Below, piece after piece: positions 63,822-64,000 of a DNA stretch of 64,000 nt (position 1 is its first letter; every line of letters starts with the position of its first letter). Origin of the DNA: Bog-532 sp963742865 (GTDB taxonomy: Bacteria > Actinomycetota > Actinomycetes > Streptosporangiales > Streptosporangiaceae); NCBI GenBank assembly GCA_963742865.1, contig CAVUNW010000019.1:89297-153296 (forward strand). Reading direction: 5' to 3'. The position numbers and the translations under genes are program-made. A model generated the notes under the pieces. That model was not told the origin of the DNA, ran no database searches, and worked only from the letters and a program-made list of their open reading frames with translations.

Positions 63822-64000
63822 AACCCTTGTCTATGACGGCGGCTGCAGTTCTATTGCCACCGCTTCCAAGAAAGAGCCGCTAGGTAATAGCGAAACCGCG
63901 GAGCTATGGGCATCGAAACAGGCGTCTGGTTGACAAACTAAACGGCGGCGGTCCCCAACACAAGTCGGACACTGGTGATCGCCGGTGGTCAGTCAATCGC
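63822..64000 (+). other. Window end, possible continuation of the ubiquitin-like operon
   Basis: Short plus-strand open frames (for example one reading VETLVYDGGCSSIATASKK and ending near 63933) are present but no start with a ribosome site is clear. If the operon goes on, its next gene starts near or beyond the window edge. Confidence 0.35.

Overview
The window is high-GC DNA from a filamentous-type actinomycete. The evidence is a PknA/PknB/PbpA/RodA/PstP/FhaB/FhaA division cluster next to crgA, a WhiB-family regulator, a bacterial proteasome activator, an ImuA/ImuB/DnaE2 mutasome and MptB-type mannosyltransferases. It is consistent with a Streptomyces or Streptosporangiales relative; genus cannot be told from this sequence.

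Layout. 1-4.4 kb: end of an exonuclease III gene, then a three-gene molybdenum hydroxylase operon (form II CO-dehydrogenase type) on the minus strand. 4.5-7.2 kb: a TPP riboswitch followed by an NCS1 transporter and an aminoglycoside-phosphotransferase-fold kinase, which looks like thiamine or pyrimidine salvage. 7.3-10.8 kb: Fpg/Nei glycosylase, SDR, DNA methyltransferase and WhiB. 10.8-16.7 kb: a heavily frame-broken stretch on the minus strand, holding a HerA-like ATPase, a RelA/SpoT-like toxin-type domain and an MptB-like mannosyltransferase. 17-18.3 kb: GntR regulator and the tail of a surface or secreted protein. 18.4-30.8 kb: the core envelope and division region (DUF5324-like protein, cyclophilin, rhomboid, CrgA, then a minus-strand operon fhaA-fhaB-pstP-rodA-pbpA-pknA-pknB) and tRNA-Leu(CAG). 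From fhaB to pknA every gene junction overlaps by 4 nt. 31.3-37.2 kb: imuA-imuB-dnaE2 behind a LexA-type SOS box placed inside the promoter. 37.2-41.9 kb: universal stress protein, PAS-GAF-PAS histidine kinase, polysaccharide-type ABC ATPase, anti-sigma kinase and STAS antagonist. 41.9-45.6 kb: a coupled GT2/MptB/GT87 mannosylation operon. 45.7-50.7 kb: pheA, proteasome activator, quinone oxidoreductase and a MinD/ParA-like ATPase.

From about 50.7 kb to the end the window is accessory DNA. It holds a membrane-anchored HTH protein, a membrane protein of unknown function, a truncated STAND/TPR protein and a HIRAN-domain protein. It also holds a TetR-SDR-SDR cassette sitting between inverted IS21-type ends with only the start of istA left, an intact-ended IS4-type element (19-bp perfect terminal repeats), an IS5-type transposase, and finally a ubiquitin-like small protein coupled to an unknown partner at the window edge.

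A caution that affects many entries: single-base frame breaks occur in at least fifteen genes, including normally conserved ones (fhaA, imuB). Several lie in runs of C or G. Many are therefore likely to be base-calling or assembly errors rather than real pseudogenes. Where I bridge frames I say so.
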